Positions 10,792 to 20,387 of a stretch of DNA of 64,000 nt are shown one piece after another. Numbering within the stretch: the first letter of the stretch is position 1; each line of letters begins with the position of its first letter. The stretch lies in the NCBI RefSeq assembly GCF_900107455.1, contig NZ_FNQB01000001.1, forward strand, positions 1,426,001-1,490,000, given 5' to 3'. The notes beneath the pieces are model-generated. The model did no database searches. It worked only from the letters and a program-made list of their open reading frames with translations, and had not been told where the DNA came from. The DNA comes from Asanoa ishikariensis (lineage in GTDB: Bacteria; Actinomycetota; Actinomycetes; Mycobacteriales; Micromonosporaceae). Both the position numbers and the translations under genes were made by a program.

Positions 10792-11883
10792 CGGCAGCGT
10801 GCGACCGAACGCGATCGTGGTGGCCAACGCACCAACGAAGAACACGATCAGCGTGTACGTCAGCCGGTCCGCGTCGACATGGGCACGGAAGGCTCGGTCG
10901 AACTCGCTCAGCGACGCCACCGCGTCGAGTACCTGCGCGCCGCCGACCCGGGTGACCACCTCGGTGACCAGCAGCGTGATGCCCACGCCGGCGCCGGTCA
11001 CCATGTAGAGCGGCCAGCTCAGCGCGCCGCCCTCGGTGGTCTCGCGCTTGGTCACCCGGCGCAGGTAGACGTACGGCACGATGCCCGCGACCAGGCCCGC
11101 GACCACTGCGGCCAGGGTGCTCGATCCGGAGATCGGGCCGGCACCGAGGTAGTTGAGCGCGAACTGCACCGCGAACACCGCCAGCGACCCGGAGAGCACC
11201 GCGGCCACCAGCGACGTGGGGCGCAGGCCGGCCAGCGCACCGCCGACCACCGCCGCCGCCGCGACCGTGGCCGCCAGCACCCGGCTGCCCGGGCCGTCGT
11301 ACCCGACGATCACGCCGAGCGCGCCGAGCAGGCCGACCGCGACGCTGGTCACCAGCGCGCCGGCCCACCGGGTCGAGGCCGCCGGGGTCCACCCGGCGCG
11401 GGCGATCAGGTTGACCGCGACCAGTGCCGAGGCGGCGCCCGCGACCAGGCTCGCCGAGACCACCGTGGGCAGCGAGATGGCCGCCGAGGCGATCGCCACC
11501 GCGTCGGTCACCGAGGTCGAGATCTCCCGCTGGAGGACCCACAGCGTGGTGCCGAACCAGGCCAGCGCGAGCAGCGCCAGCAGGCCGGCGCCCGGACCGG
11601 GAACCAGCCCGGTGGTACGCGTGGTCGGCCGGGTCGAGATCCGTACCGGCGCGTCGTCGACCTCGTCGTCCGATTCCTCCGAGACGGCCTCGTCAGCGAC
11701 CGGCTCCTCGTCAGCGACCGGCTCCCCAGTGGCGACCGGCTCGTGAGGCGCGATCGGTTCTTCAGGCGCGGCGTCAACGGGGGATTCAGTCTCGGGTACG
11801 CGCTGCGCGATCACGGCCGCGGCCGTGTCGCCGGCAGGGGGCGAGTCGGGTTCGGTGCCCACAGCCCCGGTGCGCTCGCTCAT
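10774..11883 (-). CDS. conserved membrane protein with acidic N-terminal region
   Basis: The 369-residue protein begins with a ~110-residue acidic, Pro/Glu/Val-rich low-complexity region (repeats such as [18 protein letters not shown]), predicted to be disordered and cytoplasmic. About eight hydrophobic segments follow, from [17 protein letters not shown] (about 118) to [20 protein letters not shown] near the C-terminus, then a basic tail LPSKKRV. ATG 11883 is chosen because AAGGGGA lies four bases upstream. The longer in-frame extension to 12033 lacks coding character. No transporter signature is recognised. Related proteins are annotated only as hypothetical membrane proteins in this group of organisms. 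Confidence 0.7.
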   Translation of the reverse strand: MSERTGAVGTEPDSPPAGDTAAAVIAQRVPETESPVDAAPEEPIAPHEPVATGEPVADEEPVADEAVSEESDDEVDDAPVRISTRPTTRTTGLVPGPGAGLLALLALAWFGTTLWVLQREISTSVTDAVAIASAAISLPTVVSASLVAGAASALVAVNLIARAGWTPAASTRWAGALVTSVAVGLLGALGVIVGYDGPGSRVLAATVAAAAVVGGALAGLRPTSLVAAVLSGSLAVFAVQFALNYLGAGPISGSSTLAAVVAGLVAGIVPYVYLRRVTKRETTEGGALSWPLYMVTGAGVGITLLVTEVVTRVGGAQVLDAVASLSEFDRAFRAHVDADRLTYTLIVFFVGALATTIAFGRTLPSKKRV

Positions 11884-12125
11884 CGTGTCCCCTTCGGTCG
11901 GCTCGACCCCGGTCCGCTCGACGCCCCAGGGTACGCGGGCCCCCTGACCGGGCCCGGGCGCGGGCGCACAGCGGTGGCCATGCGGTCGGACGTGCGAATA
12001 TGGCTTGAGGTCCCACCACCGTGGCGCTGGCACCCGCCGGTTGTCACGGGAGCGCGCCCGGTTGACCGCCCGGCGCCGGCGGGCCGGATGCCGCCAAAGC
12101 CGTCAAGATCGGTCAGGAGCCGTAG

Positions 12126-13754
12126 ATGGACGCCGTGTTCACCACCCCCGAGCCGCGCAACGAGCCGGTGCGCGACTACGCGCCCGGCAGCGCCGAGCGC
12201 GACAGTCTCCAGCGCCGAGTCGCCGAGCTTGCCGGCGAGCGGGTTGAGCTGACCATGACCATCGACGGCGCGCAGCGCATGGGTGGCGGGGACGCCATCG
12301 ACGTGGTCCAGCCACACCGGCACCGGCATGTGCTGGGAGTCACCCATAACGCGTCCAACGCCGATGCGCAGGCGGCGGTGACGGCCGCGAAGGCGGCGGC
12401 ACCCATGTGGCGGAGCCTGTCGTACGAGGATCGGGCGGCCGTCTTCCTCCGCGCAGCCGACCTTTTGGCTGGTCCGTGGCGGGACACCCTCAACGCGGCG
12501 ACCATGCTCGGCCAGTCGAAGACCGCCTACCAGGCGGAGATCGACGCGGCCTGCGAGCTGATCGACTTCCTTCGCTTCAACGTCACGTTCGGCCACGACC
12601 TGCTGGCCGACCAGCCGCGCTCGTCGAACGGTGTGTGGAACCGGTTCGACCACCGCCCGCTGGAGGGCTTCGTCTACGCGATCACGCCGTTCAACTTCAC
12701 CGCGATCGCCGGCAACCTGCCCAGCGCTCCGGCGCTGATGGGCAACACGGTGGTCTGGAAGCCGTCGCCGACCCAGCAGCTCGCCGCGCACTTCACGATG
12801 CGCCTGTTCGAGGCGGCCGGCCTGCCGCCCGGCGTGATCAACATGGTGACCGGCGACGGCCTGGCCGTCTCCGAGGTGGCGCTGAAGGACCCCGACCTGG
12901 CCGGCATCCACTTCACCGGCTCGACCCCGACCTTCCGGCACCTCTGGCACGAGGTCGGCACCAACCTGGACCGCTACCGGGGCTACCCGCGGCTGGTCGG
13001 CGAGACCGGCGGCAAGGACTTCGTGGTCGCGCACACCAGTGCCGACGTCGACGCGCTGCACACCGCGCTGATCCGCGGCGCCTTCGAGTTCCAGGGCCAG
13101 AAGTGCTCGGCCGCGTCCCGCGCGTACATCCCCCGGTCGATCTGGGAGGGTGGCCTGCGTGACCGGCTGGCCGCGACCGCCGACAGCCTGACCTACGGCG
13201 ACGTCGCCGACTTCCACAACTTCGGTGGCGCGGTGATCGACGCCCGGGCGTTCGCCAAGCACGCCGGTGCCCTGGACCGGATCAAGAACTCGGCGTCCAG
13301 CACCGTGCTCGCCGGTGGCACCGCCGACGACAGCGAGGGCTGGTTCGTCCGCCCGACGGTGGTCGAGTGCTCCGACCCCACCAACGAGGTGTTCACGACC
13401 GAGTACTTCGGCCCGATCCTCGGCGTGCACGTCTTCGACGACGCCCGCTTCGACGACGTGGTGCGGCAGGCGGAGGGCATCGCCCCGTACGCGCTGACCG
13501 GGTCGATCTTCGCGAACGACCGCCGGGTCGTCGACCAGGTCTCCGAGGTCATGCGGTACGCGGCCGGCAACTTCTACATCAACGACAAGCCGACCGGTGC
13601 CGTGGTCGGCCAGCAGCCGTTCGGTGGCGCGCGGGCCAGCGGCACCAACGACAAGGCGGGCTCCTGGCACAACCTGATCCGCTGGACCTCCCCGCGGACG
13701 ATCAAGGAGACCTTCGTTCCGGCGACGGACCACCGCTACCCGCACATGGGCTAA
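12126..13754 (+). CDS. pruA: L-glutamate gamma-semialdehyde (1-pyrroline-5-carboxylate) dehydrogenase
   Basis: The 542-residue enzyme oxidises glutamate semialdehyde, in equilibrium with pyrroline-5-carboxylate, to glutamate with NAD+. This is the second step of proline catabolism. The aldehyde dehydrogenase core shows ITPFNFTAIAGNLPSAPALMGNTVVWKPSP (cofactor region), catalytic base Glu293 in LVGETGGKDF and nucleophile Cys327 in GQKCSAASR. Length and the long N-terminal extension match the type 2 monofunctional PruA. AGGAG lies six bases before the ATG. No proline dehydrogenase gene is adjacent, so the first step must be encoded elsewhere. The stop overlaps the convergent helicase-associated gene by three to four bases. 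Confidence 0.96.
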   Translation: MDAVFTTPEPRNEPVRDYAPGSAERDSLQRRVAELAGERVELTMTIDGAQRMGGGDAIDVVQPHRHRHVLGVTHNASNADAQAAVTAAKAAAPMWRSLSYEDRAAVFLRAADLLAGPWRDTLNAATMLGQSKTAYQAEIDAACELIDFLRFNVTFGHDLLADQPRSSNGVWNRFDHRPLEGFVYAITPFNFTAIAGNLPSAPALMGNTVVWKPSPTQQLAAHFTMRLFEAAGLPPGVINMVTGDGLAVSEVALKDPDLAGIHFTGSTPTFRHLWHEVGTNLDRYRGYPRLVGETGGKDFVVAHTSADVDALHTALIRGAFEFQGQKCSAASRAYIPRSIWEGGLRDRLAATADSLTYGDVADFHNFGGAVIDARAFAKHAGALDRIKNSASSTVLAGGTADDSEGWFVRPTVVECSDPTNEVFTTEYFGPILGVHVFDDARFDDVVRQAEGIAPYALTGSIFANDRRVVDQVSEVMRYAAGNFYINDKPTGAVVGQQPFGGARASGTNDKAGSWHNLIRWTSPRTIKETFVPATDHRYPHMG

Positions 13755-16147
13755 GCGGGTCGGACCTGTTCGATTCGGTTGAGGCCGAAGACGCGTTCGT
13801 CCTCGCGCAGCCGGCACCAGGCGACCATCCGGTTGCCGTCGAGCTCCAGTGGCTCGACGACGCGGCTGGAGAAGTCGCCGCCGGCCGCGCGGTAGTCGAT
13901 GGTGACCGGCCCGCCGACCACGATCGCGTAGACCAGCAGGTCGCGTTGGCGGGCGTCGAGCTGTGGGGTGTGCCGCCGGACCTCGGCGGCCACCACCTCG
14001 GCCGGCTCACCCGGGTCAGGCTCGACGTTGTCCGGCACCAGCCACAACATCGGGCGCTCGGTGGGCGGGCCGCCGCCGTCGGAAGAGCCGGCGGCCACCA
14101 GCCGGGGCCGGGCCGGCCGGTCAAGCAGGCGCTCCGCCAACCCGACCAGGTCGCCGACCGGCGCGGGCCGGGCCGTGGGGACCTGCCCAGGCCGCCGTCG
14201 GGGCGTGGCACGGACCCGGGGTGCCCGACGGATGACGCTCGCGCCGGTCGCGTCCTCGCCCGCCGGGGAGTAGCCCGCGGCGCGCAGCGCGTCGAGCGTC
14301 TCGTCCGCCGAGCGCGGACTGCTCAGGATCGTCGGTGCCAGCGCGACCAGGCCGAGCGCCCGCAGCGACCGGGTGCCGAGTAGCTCCGTGGCCAGCGCCG
14401 CGGAGTCGGTGCGCAGGACGCAGCCGACCGCCCGGACCCGGACCTGGCCGTGCTGGCGGCCGACATCCTCGACCAGGTACGCCAGCACCTGCGGCAGCGC
14501 ACCGTCGGCGGCGACGATCCGCAGTGCCGCCAGGAGCGTCTCCGCCGTGAACCCGGCGTCCAGCGCCGCCCGCACCGAGCCGGCGGTGAACCGCCACGTC
14601 GAGGCGTTGCCGTCGGCCGCCGTCCGCTCGGCCGCCGTGTCGAGCAGTGTGGCCAGCGGCGCCGCCGGCAGCCCGGGCACGAGCGCGGTCAGGTCGGCCT
14701 CGAAGATCGCCTCCGCGACCGTGTCCGGCAGCAACCCGGCACCGACCGCGACCAGCGTGTCGGGTGCCTCGGCCAGCGCGCGGCCGAGCGGGCTGAGCGC
14801 GCCGTGCGCGACGACGCCGAGCAGCCCGGCCTCGTGCAGGGTGCCCTCGACCACCGGATGCGGCGCGGGCAGCACGACCGGCAACCGCCAGCGCAGCGCG
14901 GCCGGGATCCCGTCGGCCGCCGCACCCCGGCCCGGCGGCAGCGTGCCGAGCAGCCGCAGCAGGCCGGGCCGGCCGTCCAGCACCGGCGCCCAGGCCAGGT
15001 CGGGCAGCAGGGCGGCCAGCGGCGGCCCGCCACCGGGTCGGCGGTCGGCAGTCGGCACGGTCGGCAGGGTCAGCCAGGTGGTCAGCAGGGTCGCCAGCCG
15101 CTCGGCGGGGGTGGCCGCGCGCCACTCGTCGTACGCGGCCGTCGGTGCGACCGTCTCGTCGACCAGGCCGAGCAGCCCGGCCGCGTACCCGAGCTCCAGC
15201 CAGAGCCGCATCTCGGTCTCGTCGGCGCCGGTCAGCTTGGCCGCGCGGCGTAGCTCGCGGGGGCCGACACCGCCGGACCGCAGGAACGCGAGCGGGCTCT
15301 GCTCGGCCAGGTCCAGCAGCGCGCCGACCCGCTGCACCGCGAGCGTGCCGGCGGCCACCGCCTCCCGCTCGACCGCGGCGGCCGGGGCCAGGTTGACCGC
15401 GAGCGCCGGCGGTCGGGGGTCGAACGGCGCGTGCCAGTCGGGGCCGCGCAGCGCGACCGCGACCTCGCGCGGCATCGTCGCCCGCCGCCACCCGTCGGGG
15501 AACACCAGACCCCGGTCGAGGGCCCAGGCGAGCGCCGGCTCGGGCTGGTCCGCCACCGGCCCGTCGTGTGCCAGCCGGTCGAGCAGCTCACGGGTGTCCG
15601 CCGGCGCCGCGTCGACGGCGGCGCGGACCCGCTGCGCATCGGCCAGCACCGCCGCGACCGCACCGGCCAACTGCCTCGGCCGGTCGGTGCGCACGCGCCA
15701 GGTCGCCGCGACGCCGGCCAGCCGGTCCCGGTCGACCGTCTCCAGCAGCGTGCCGGCCGCGGGGCCGAGACCGAGCGGGAACTCGAAGGACGACAGCAGC
15801 GGTGCGGCCATCCGCAGCGCGCCGGTCTCGTCGGGCCACACCAGGGCGAGCTCGGCGAGGCCTGCCAGCGCCTCGGCGAGGTCCGGGTCGTGCTCCGGAC
15901 GGCCCAGTAGCCGGGCGAGCCGGTCCGGCCCGACGCTCGGGGCGCCCAGCCCGGCCAGCGCTTCGACCACCTGGGCCTGCGGGAGCGGCACGGTGGACAA
16001 CGCGGCGGCGGTCGAACCGTCCCTTTCCAGCCGTTCCGCGAGGGTGTCGAGGTCGGCCGCCGGCAGCGCGTCAGGCCGCCGCTCGATGATCGCGGCGAGC
16101 TCGCCGGGTGAGCGGAGGGCCAACCAGCTCAGCAACGCGGACGCCAC
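13751..16147 (-). CDS. helicase-associated (XPB-like N-terminal) protein with C-terminal WYL-type domain
   Basis: The 798-residue protein resembles the actinobacterial 'helicase-associated domain' family. Its N-terminus SALLSWLALRSPGELAAIIERRPDAL and the mid-region FTAGSVRAALDAGFTAETLLAALRIVAADG-ALPQVLAYLVEDVGRQHGQVRVR match the Helicase_C_3 region usually found beside an XPB-like DNA helicase. The last ~75 residues (LDARQRDLLVYAIVVGGPVTIDYRAAGGDFSSRVVEPLEL) look like a WYL ligand-sensing domain. It has no Walker motifs, so it is not itself an ATPase. In mycobacteria the related gene lies beside XPB helicase; no helicase is adjacent here. Role inferred: accessory factor in DNA repair or its regulation. 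Confidence 0.75.
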   Translation of the reverse strand: MASALLSWLALRSPGELAAIIERRPDALPAADLDTLAERLERDGSTAAALSTVPLPQAQVVEALAGLGAPSVGPDRLARLLGRPEHDPDLAEALAGLAELALVWPDETGALRMAAPLLSSFEFPLGLGPAAGTLLETVDRDRLAGVAATWRVRTDRPRQLAGAVAAVLADAQRVRAAVDAAPADTRELLDRLAHDGPVADQPEPALAWALDRGLVFPDGWRRATMPREVAVALRGPDWHAPFDPRPPALAVNLAPAAAVEREAVAAGTLAVQRVGALLDLAEQSPLAFLRSGGVGPRELRRAAKLTGADETEMRLWLELGYAAGLLGLVDETVAPTAAYDEWRAATPAERLATLLTTWLTLPTVPTADRRPGGGPPLAALLPDLAWAPVLDGRPGLLRLLGTLPPGRGAAADGIPAALRWRLPVVLPAPHPVVEGTLHEAGLLGVVAHGALSPLGRALAEAPDTLVAVGAGLLPDTVAEAIFEADLTALVPGLPAAPLATLLDTAAERTAADGNASTWRFTAGSVRAALDAGFTAETLLAALRIVAADGALPQVLAYLVEDVGRQHGQVRVRAVGCVLRTDSAALATELLGTRSLRALGLVALAPTILSSPRSADETLDALRAAGYSPAGEDATGASVIRRAPRVRATPRRRPGQVPTARPAPVGDLVGLAERLLDRPARPRLVAAGSSDGGGPPTERPMLWLVPDNVEPDPGEPAEVVAAEVRRHTPQLDARQRDLLVYAIVVGGPVTIDYRAAGGDFSSRVVEPLELDGNRMVAWCRLREDERVFGLNRIEQVRPA

Positions 16148-16201
16148 GGCAAGTCAGCCTGCTGCACCCACTCGCGCAGGTCAAACAACCAGGGGTTTAA
16201 C

Positions 16202-17011
16202 GTGCGGAGGGTGACCGAAGAGATCCTTCATGACGCCCATTTCGGCGAGCAGGGTGGCCGCCTCACCTATGGCGCCTACCTCCGCCTGCCCGATCTGCTC
16301 GACCAGCAGGTGCCGGAGTCGTCGCCGCCCGCCCATGACGAGCTGTTGTTCATCACGATCCACCAGGTGTACGAGCTCTGGTTCAAGCTGCTGCTCTCGG
16401 AGCTGACCGACGCCCGCAACCGGATGCTGGCCGGGGAGAGCTACCTGCCCCGGGTGCGGCTGGAGCGCTGCCTGGTGGTCGAGCGGGTCCTGGTCAACCA
16501 GGTCGACGTGATCGACACGATGACGCCGCAGGACTTCCTCGCCTTCCGCAACAAGCTCTCACCCGCGTCGGGCTTCCAGTCCGCCCAGTTCCGCGAGATC
16601 GAGTTCCTGTCCGGCGCCAAGGACCCCGGCTACCTGCGGCGGTTCAAGGGGCTGGCCGACGACGACCGGGCGCGGCTCCAGTCCCGGCTCGACGAACCGA
16701 GCATCTGGGACGGCTTCCTGGCCGTGCTGGCCAAGGCCGGCTTCGACGTGTCGACCTCCGACGCGCGGTTCACGGCGTACGCGGCGATCGCCAACGACCG
16801 GGAGCGGTACGGGCAGCTCTGGGACCTGGCCGAGGCGCTGATCGCGCACGACCAGGCGTTCTCGCTGTGGCGGGCGCGGCACGTCCTGATGGCCGAGCGA
16901 CAGATCGGCACGAAGCCGGGCACGGGCGGCTCGGCCGGCGGCGCGTACCTGCGCTCCCGCATCGAAATGCGTTTCTATCCTGAGCTCTGGGAGCTCCGCA
17001 GCCGACTCTGA
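16202..17011 (+). CDS. kynA: tryptophan 2,3-dioxygenase
   Basis: The 269-residue heme enzyme cleaves the indole ring of L-tryptophan with O2 to N-formylkynurenine, first step of the kynurenine pathway. Diagnostic motifs: LTYGAYLRLPDLLDQQ, HDELLFITIHQVYELWFKLLLSEL, FRNKLSPASGFQSAQFREIEFLSG, and the distal WRARHVLMAERQIGTKPGTGGSAGGAYLR carrying the proximal heme His (H in ARHVLM) and the substrate-binding loop GTGGS. AGGGG lies six bases before the GTG at 16202. It is divergent from the helicase-associated gene. No kynB, kynU or NAD/actinomycin-type genes adjoin, so it stands alone here. Confidence 0.95.
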   Translation: MRRVTEEILHDAHFGEQGGRLTYGAYLRLPDLLDQQVPESSPPAHDELLFITIHQVYELWFKLLLSELTDARNRMLAGESYLPRVRLERCLVVERVLVNQVDVIDTMTPQDFLAFRNKLSPASGFQSAQFREIEFLSGAKDPGYLRRFKGLADDDRARLQSRLDEPSIWDGFLAVLAKAGFDVSTSDARFTAYAAIANDRERYGQLWDLAEALIAHDQAFSLWRARHVLMAERQIGTKPGTGGSAGGAYLRSRIEMRFYPELWELRSRL

Positions 17012-17090
17012 CCCCAGGTTCGTGCCATCCCGGATTCGGGCCGGCCGCCGGCCGTTTCCGCGCACCTAACTTGGGCGCGGGAGGTCGGAG

Positions 17091-18392
17091 ATGGAGCGGT
17101 ACGAGCGCGGCGACGAGATCGCCCGGGGAGCGGTCGGCACCGTATGGCGCGCGGTCGACGGGGAGACCGACGAGCCGGTGGCGATCAAGGTGCTCCGGCC
17201 GGAGGCGGCCGCGGAGCCCGAGTTGGTCGCCGGCTTCGCGGCCGAGGCGCAGATCCTGGCGGGGCTCGATCATCCCGGCGTCGTCGGGCTGCGCGGCACG
17301 ACCACGTTCGACGGTGCCCCGGCGCTCGTGCTCGACCTGGTCGATGGCGAAGACCTGCGCCGCCGGGTACGGCGGGACGGCCCGGTGCCGCCGGCCGTCG
17401 CCGCGCACATCGCGGCCCAGGTCGCCGACGCGCTGGCCTATTTGCACGGCCGGGGGATCGTGCACGGGGACGTCAAGCCGGCCAACCTTCTCGTGCCCGC
17501 CAACGGGGGGCGGGTCCGACTGACGGACTTCGGCGTGGCGCGGCGGATGGGGGCGCGCCGCGCGGCGGTCCTCCACGCCACGCCGGAGTACGTCGCACCC
17601 GAGGTGGTCGGTGGCGCACCGGCCGGGCCGGCGGCCGACGTGTACGCGCTCGGGATCGTCCTCTACGAACTGCTCACCGGTCGCAGCCCCTACCGTGGTG
17701 GCCAACCGACCCAGGTGATCGCCCGGCACACGACGTGCACTCCCGTACCGCCGCCCGGGCTGCCCGCGGTGGTCTGGCCGGTGATCGAGGACTGCGTGGC
17801 CGCCCAGCCCGACCGGCGCCCGGCCGCCCGACTGCTCGCCGCCCGGCTGCGCGGGCTGGAGCCGGCCCTCGACGGCGCACCCACGCTGGCACCCCTGCAC
17901 GGAGAACAGGTCACCTGGTGGCCCCGACCGGGTGGCGCCACTGTGGCCCGTGCGCCGGTCGCCTGGGTGCCGCTGCGGGCCGCGCCGGTCTCGCCGGCCT
18001 CCGCTTACGCCGGCGCTCTGGTCGCCATCCCGCTCGCGGGACTCCCGGAGGCAGGACCGCCCCCTGTGGATCCGGGGCGACCGCCCCGTTCGGGTCGACA
18101 TCGGCGTGTCGCGTTGTTTGGTGCGGGGGTGGCGGTGGTCACGCTCGTGGTGGTCGCCGCGCTGGCGATCCTGAGTGGTGGCAGAGGTGCCGGGCCGGAC
18201 CTGGGACCTTCCTGGCAACCCGAGGCGGGCTCGCCACCTGGGGTGAGCGACACCACGGTTCCCGGGGGTCCCAACGCTCCCACCAGCACCGGAAGCCCGT
18301 CGCCGGTGGTCGGCGAGCTACTCGTGCCACCCGACCTGGGGCCTGTGCCCGGTATCGGAGAACTCATGCCTTCCATGCCTCCGACGACATGA
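17091..18392 (+). CDS. receptor-type Ser/Thr protein kinase (PknB-like, HGD catalytic loop)
   Basis: The 433-residue protein has an N-terminal Hanks-type kinase domain (about 4-270): Gly-loop [12 protein letters not shown]-binding Lys33 in VAIKVL, catalytic loop [12 protein letters not shown] (Asp127), DFG at 146-148 and APE at 169-171. The usual HRD arginine is glycine (HGD), so it is a non-RD kinase. The activation loop ([21 protein letters not shown]) has only one Thr and no TxT autophosphorylation pair. A single transmembrane helix (about 340-362, [22 protein letters not shown]) leads to a ~70-residue Pro/Gly/Ser-rich extracellular tail without PASTA repeats. The kinase is probably active through a mechanism other than activation-loop phosphorylation. 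Substrates unknown. Confidence 0.9.
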   Translation: MERYERGDEIARGAVGTVWRAVDGETDEPVAIKVLRPEAAAEPELVAGFAAEAQILAGLDHPGVVGLRGTTTFDGAPALVLDLVDGEDLRRRVRRDGPVPPAVAAHIAAQVADALAYLHGRGIVHGDVKPANLLVPANGGRVRLTDFGVARRMGARRAAVLHATPEYVAPEVVGGAPAGPAADVYALGIVLYELLTGRSPYRGGQPTQVIARHTTCTPVPPPGLPAVVWPVIEDCVAAQPDRRPAARLLAARLRGLEPALDGAPTLAPLHGEQVTWWPRPGGATVARAPVAWVPLRAAPVSPASAYAGALVAIPLAGLPEAGPPPVDPGRPPRSGRHRRVALFGAGVAVVTLVVVAALAILSGGRGAGPDLGPSWQPEAGSPPGVSDTTVPGGPNAPTSTGSPSPVVGELLVPPDLGPVPGIGELMPSMPPTT

Positions 18393-18443
18393 TCAAGGCT
18401 TTTGCAGCCGATACCGCCCGCCTGGCTTCATTGTCCTTAGCAG

Positions 18444-18462
18444 ACTGTCTGTCACAGACAGT
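18444..18462. promoter_or_regulatory. palindrome between the kinase and PadR genes
   Basis: ACTGTCTG (18444-18451), TCA and CAGACAGT (18455-18462) form a perfect 8-bp inverted repeat 75 bases before the PadR start. It could be the operator of the PadR regulator, which usually autoregulates through spaced inverted repeats, or a weak terminator for the kinase gene. No T-run follows, which slightly favours an operator. Confidence 0.4.
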
Positions 18463-18536
18463 GCATTGTGGAGACGCCTAGTTTTTGATCAGTCGAAATC
18501 CTGGACGAGGGGCCGCCTGCGTGCGACCTTTGAGTT

Positions 18537-19052
18537 ATGGCGGAAACTGACATCAACCCCACGGCGGCCGCACTGCTCGGTCTGCTCCACGAAGGACCGA
18601 TGACCGGCGGGCAGCTGATGGCGTCCGCCGAGCGTCGGCTCGGCCCTTACTGGTCGATGACCCGCAGCCAGGTCTACCGCGAGCTGCCGGCGCTGGCCGA
18701 GCAGGGCTACGTACGTCTCGGCAAGCCGGGTCCCCGTTCCAGCCAGCCCTACGCGATCACCGCGTCGGGCAAGCGGGCCTTCTCCCGCTGGCTCAGCGAG
18801 ACGCCCGGCCGCGATGCCGTGCGCAACCCGACGGCCCTTCGGGTGGCCTTCGGCCAGCAGCACTCCGGCGGCCAGCTCAAGGAGCTCTACGCCAACGCGA
18901 ACGCCTACCACAGCGAGCAGTTGGCATCGGCCCGCGAGCAGGCCCGCGAGGCGAAGAAGGAAGGCGACTCCTACGGTGCCGCCGCCCTCGACTTCGCGAT
19001 CAACTACCACAAGGCCGCTCTCAGCTGGCTCAAGGCAGCACCGGCCAAGTAG
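18537..19052 (+). CDS. PadR-family transcriptional regulator
   Basis: The 171-residue protein has the PadR winged helix (about 10-85): AALLGLLHEGPMTGGQLMASAERRLGPYWSMTRSQVYRELPALAEQGYVRLG, ending with the wing PGPRSSQPYAITASGKRAFSRWL. The long helical C-terminal dimerisation region (about 95-171, QLKELYANANAYHSEQLASAREQAREAKKEG) matches the Vir_act_alpha_C type. Such proteins are phenolic- or antibiotic-responsive repressors. No transporter or decarboxylase target is adjacent, so the regulon is unknown. A palindrome lies upstream and a 15-bp hairpin downstream. Confidence 0.92.
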   Translation: MAETDINPTAAALLGLLHEGPMTGGQLMASAERRLGPYWSMTRSQVYRELPALAEQGYVRLGKPGPRSSQPYAITASGKRAFSRWLSETPGRDAVRNPTALRVAFGQQHSGGQLKELYANANAYHSEQLASAREQAREAKKEGDSYGAAALDFAINYHKAALSWLKAAPAK

Positions 19053-19066
19053 TACGCGAACCTGAT

Positions 19067-19100
19067 CCCTCGCTCGGCGGGCGACCCCGCTGAGCGAGGG
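19067..19100 (+). terminator. hairpin terminator after the PadR gene
   Basis: A 15-bp stem with one G-U pair joins 19067-19081 to 19086-19100 over a CGAC loop. It begins 15 bases after the PadR stop and ends 31 bases before prfB, isolating the two. Confidence 0.75.
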
Positions 19101-19131
19101 ACCGTGTACAACAGCGCTACTCTTTTATGTT

Positions 19132-20253
19132 GTGACCGCTGCCGATTACTCCGACCAGCTCAAGACTCTCGATGCCACCCTGCGCAACATCGAGGCCGTG
19201 CTCGACCTCGACAGGCTGCGCCGGGACAAGGCTGACCTGGAGGAGCAGGCGTCGGCACCCGATCTGTGGGACGACCAGGCGAAGGCGCAGGCGGTCACCT
19301 CGAAGCTTTCGCACGTCAACAGCGAGATCGACCGGCTTGGGAGCCTGCGCGGCCGGCTCGACGACGCGCACGTGCTCCTGGAGCTGGCCGAGGGCGAGGA
19401 CGACCCGGGCACCCTCGTCGAGGTCGGCTCGGAGCTGACCTCCCTGCACAAGGCCATCGAGGAGATGGAGGTCCGGACCCTGCTCTCCGGCGAGTACGAC
19501 TCGCGGGAGGCGCTGGTCGCGATCCGGGCCGGCGCGGGCGGGGTGGACGCCGCCGACTTCGCCGAGATGCTGCTGCGGATGTACCTGCGCTGGGCCGAGC
19601 GGCACAACTACCCGACCGAGGTCTACGACACCTCGTACGCGGAAGAGGCCGGTCTCAAGTCCGCGACCTTCGCCGTGAAGGCGCCCTATGCCTACGGGAC
19701 GCTCAGCGTCGAGTCCGGCACCCACCGGCTGGTCCGGATCAGCCCGTTCGACAACCAGGGCCGTCGCCAGACCAGCTTCGCCGGCGTCGAGGTGCTGCCG
19801 GTGACCGAGACGACCGACCACATCGACATCCCCGAGAACGACATGCGGGTCGACGTCTACCGGTCGTCGGGTCCGGGCGGCCAGAGCGTCAACACCACCG
19901 ACTCCGCGGTCCGGATCACGCACATCCCGACCGGCATCGTGGTCACCTGCCAGAACGAGAAGTCGCAGCTTCAGAACAAGGCGTCGGCGCTGCGCGTGCT
20001 CCAGGCCCGGCTGCTCGAGCGCAAGCGCCAGGAGGAGCAGGCCAAGCTCGACGGTCTGAAGACCGACTCCTCCGGCTCCTGGGGCGACCAGATGCGCTCC
20101 TACGTCCTCCACCCTTATCAGATGGTGAAAGACCTTCGAACTGAGGAGGAGACGGGCAATCCGTCTTCGGTCTTCGATGGCGAGATCGATGAGTTCATCG
20201 AGGCCGGGATCCGTTGGCGGAAGCAGCGCGAGTTGGAGACAGACCCCGCGTAA
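19132..20253 (+). CDS. prfB: peptide chain release factor 2
   Basis: The 373-residue RF2 reads UGA and UAA stop codons and triggers peptidyl-tRNA hydrolysis. The anticodon-mimic SPF is at 204-206 ([18 protein letters not shown]) and the catalytic GGQ at 249-251 ([20 protein letters not shown]). The N-terminal coiled-coil region ([26 protein letters not shown]) is typical. The GTG at 19132 gives the normal RF2 start. The frame is uninterrupted, so the programmed +1 frameshift that autoregulates E. coli prfB is absent. ftsE follows, as in many actinobacteria. Confidence 0.97.
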   Translation: MTAADYSDQLKTLDATLRNIEAVLDLDRLRRDKADLEEQASAPDLWDDQAKAQAVTSKLSHVNSEIDRLGSLRGRLDDAHVLLELAEGEDDPGTLVEVGSELTSLHKAIEEMEVRTLLSGEYDSREALVAIRAGAGGVDAADFAEMLLRMYLRWAERHNYPTEVYDTSYAEEAGLKSATFAVKAPYAYGTLSVESGTHRLVRISPFDNQGRRQTSFAGVEVLPVTETTDHIDIPENDMRVDVYRSSGPGGQSVNTTDSAVRITHIPTGIVVTCQNEKSQLQNKASALRVLQARLLERKRQEEQAKLDGLKTDSSGSWGDQMRSYVLHPYQMVKDLRTEEETGNPSSVFDGEIDEFIEAGIRWRKQRELETDPA

Positions 20254-20351
20254 CCCGTTATCTACGGTGACTGTCTGTGTGTGCATCCGTCTAATGTGTG
20301 GAATAAATTTCGGCCTTTCCGGCAAACCGGGCACGATGGATGCCTTGAGGC

Positions 20352-20379
20352 TTGGAGTTTTCGTTACACCGCGTAGACT
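20352..20379 (+). promoter_or_regulatory. candidate ftsE promoter giving a leaderless mRNA
   Basis: TTGGAG (20352-20357), a 16-base spacer and TAGACT (20374-20379) resemble a housekeeping promoter. The ftsE GTG (20388) lies only eight bases after the -10 box, and no Shine-Dalgarno is present. Transcription would therefore begin at or next to the start codon. Confidence 0.5.
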
Positions 20380-20387
20380 CACGACCC

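Noticed and set aside
11880-13817. 645-codon frame opposite pruA
   Set aside because: Antisense shadow of an aldehyde dehydrogenase with intact catalytic residues.
19132-19260. Programmed frameshift in prfB
   Set aside because: The frame is continuous from the GTG and no internal UGA with slippery site is seen near codon 25.
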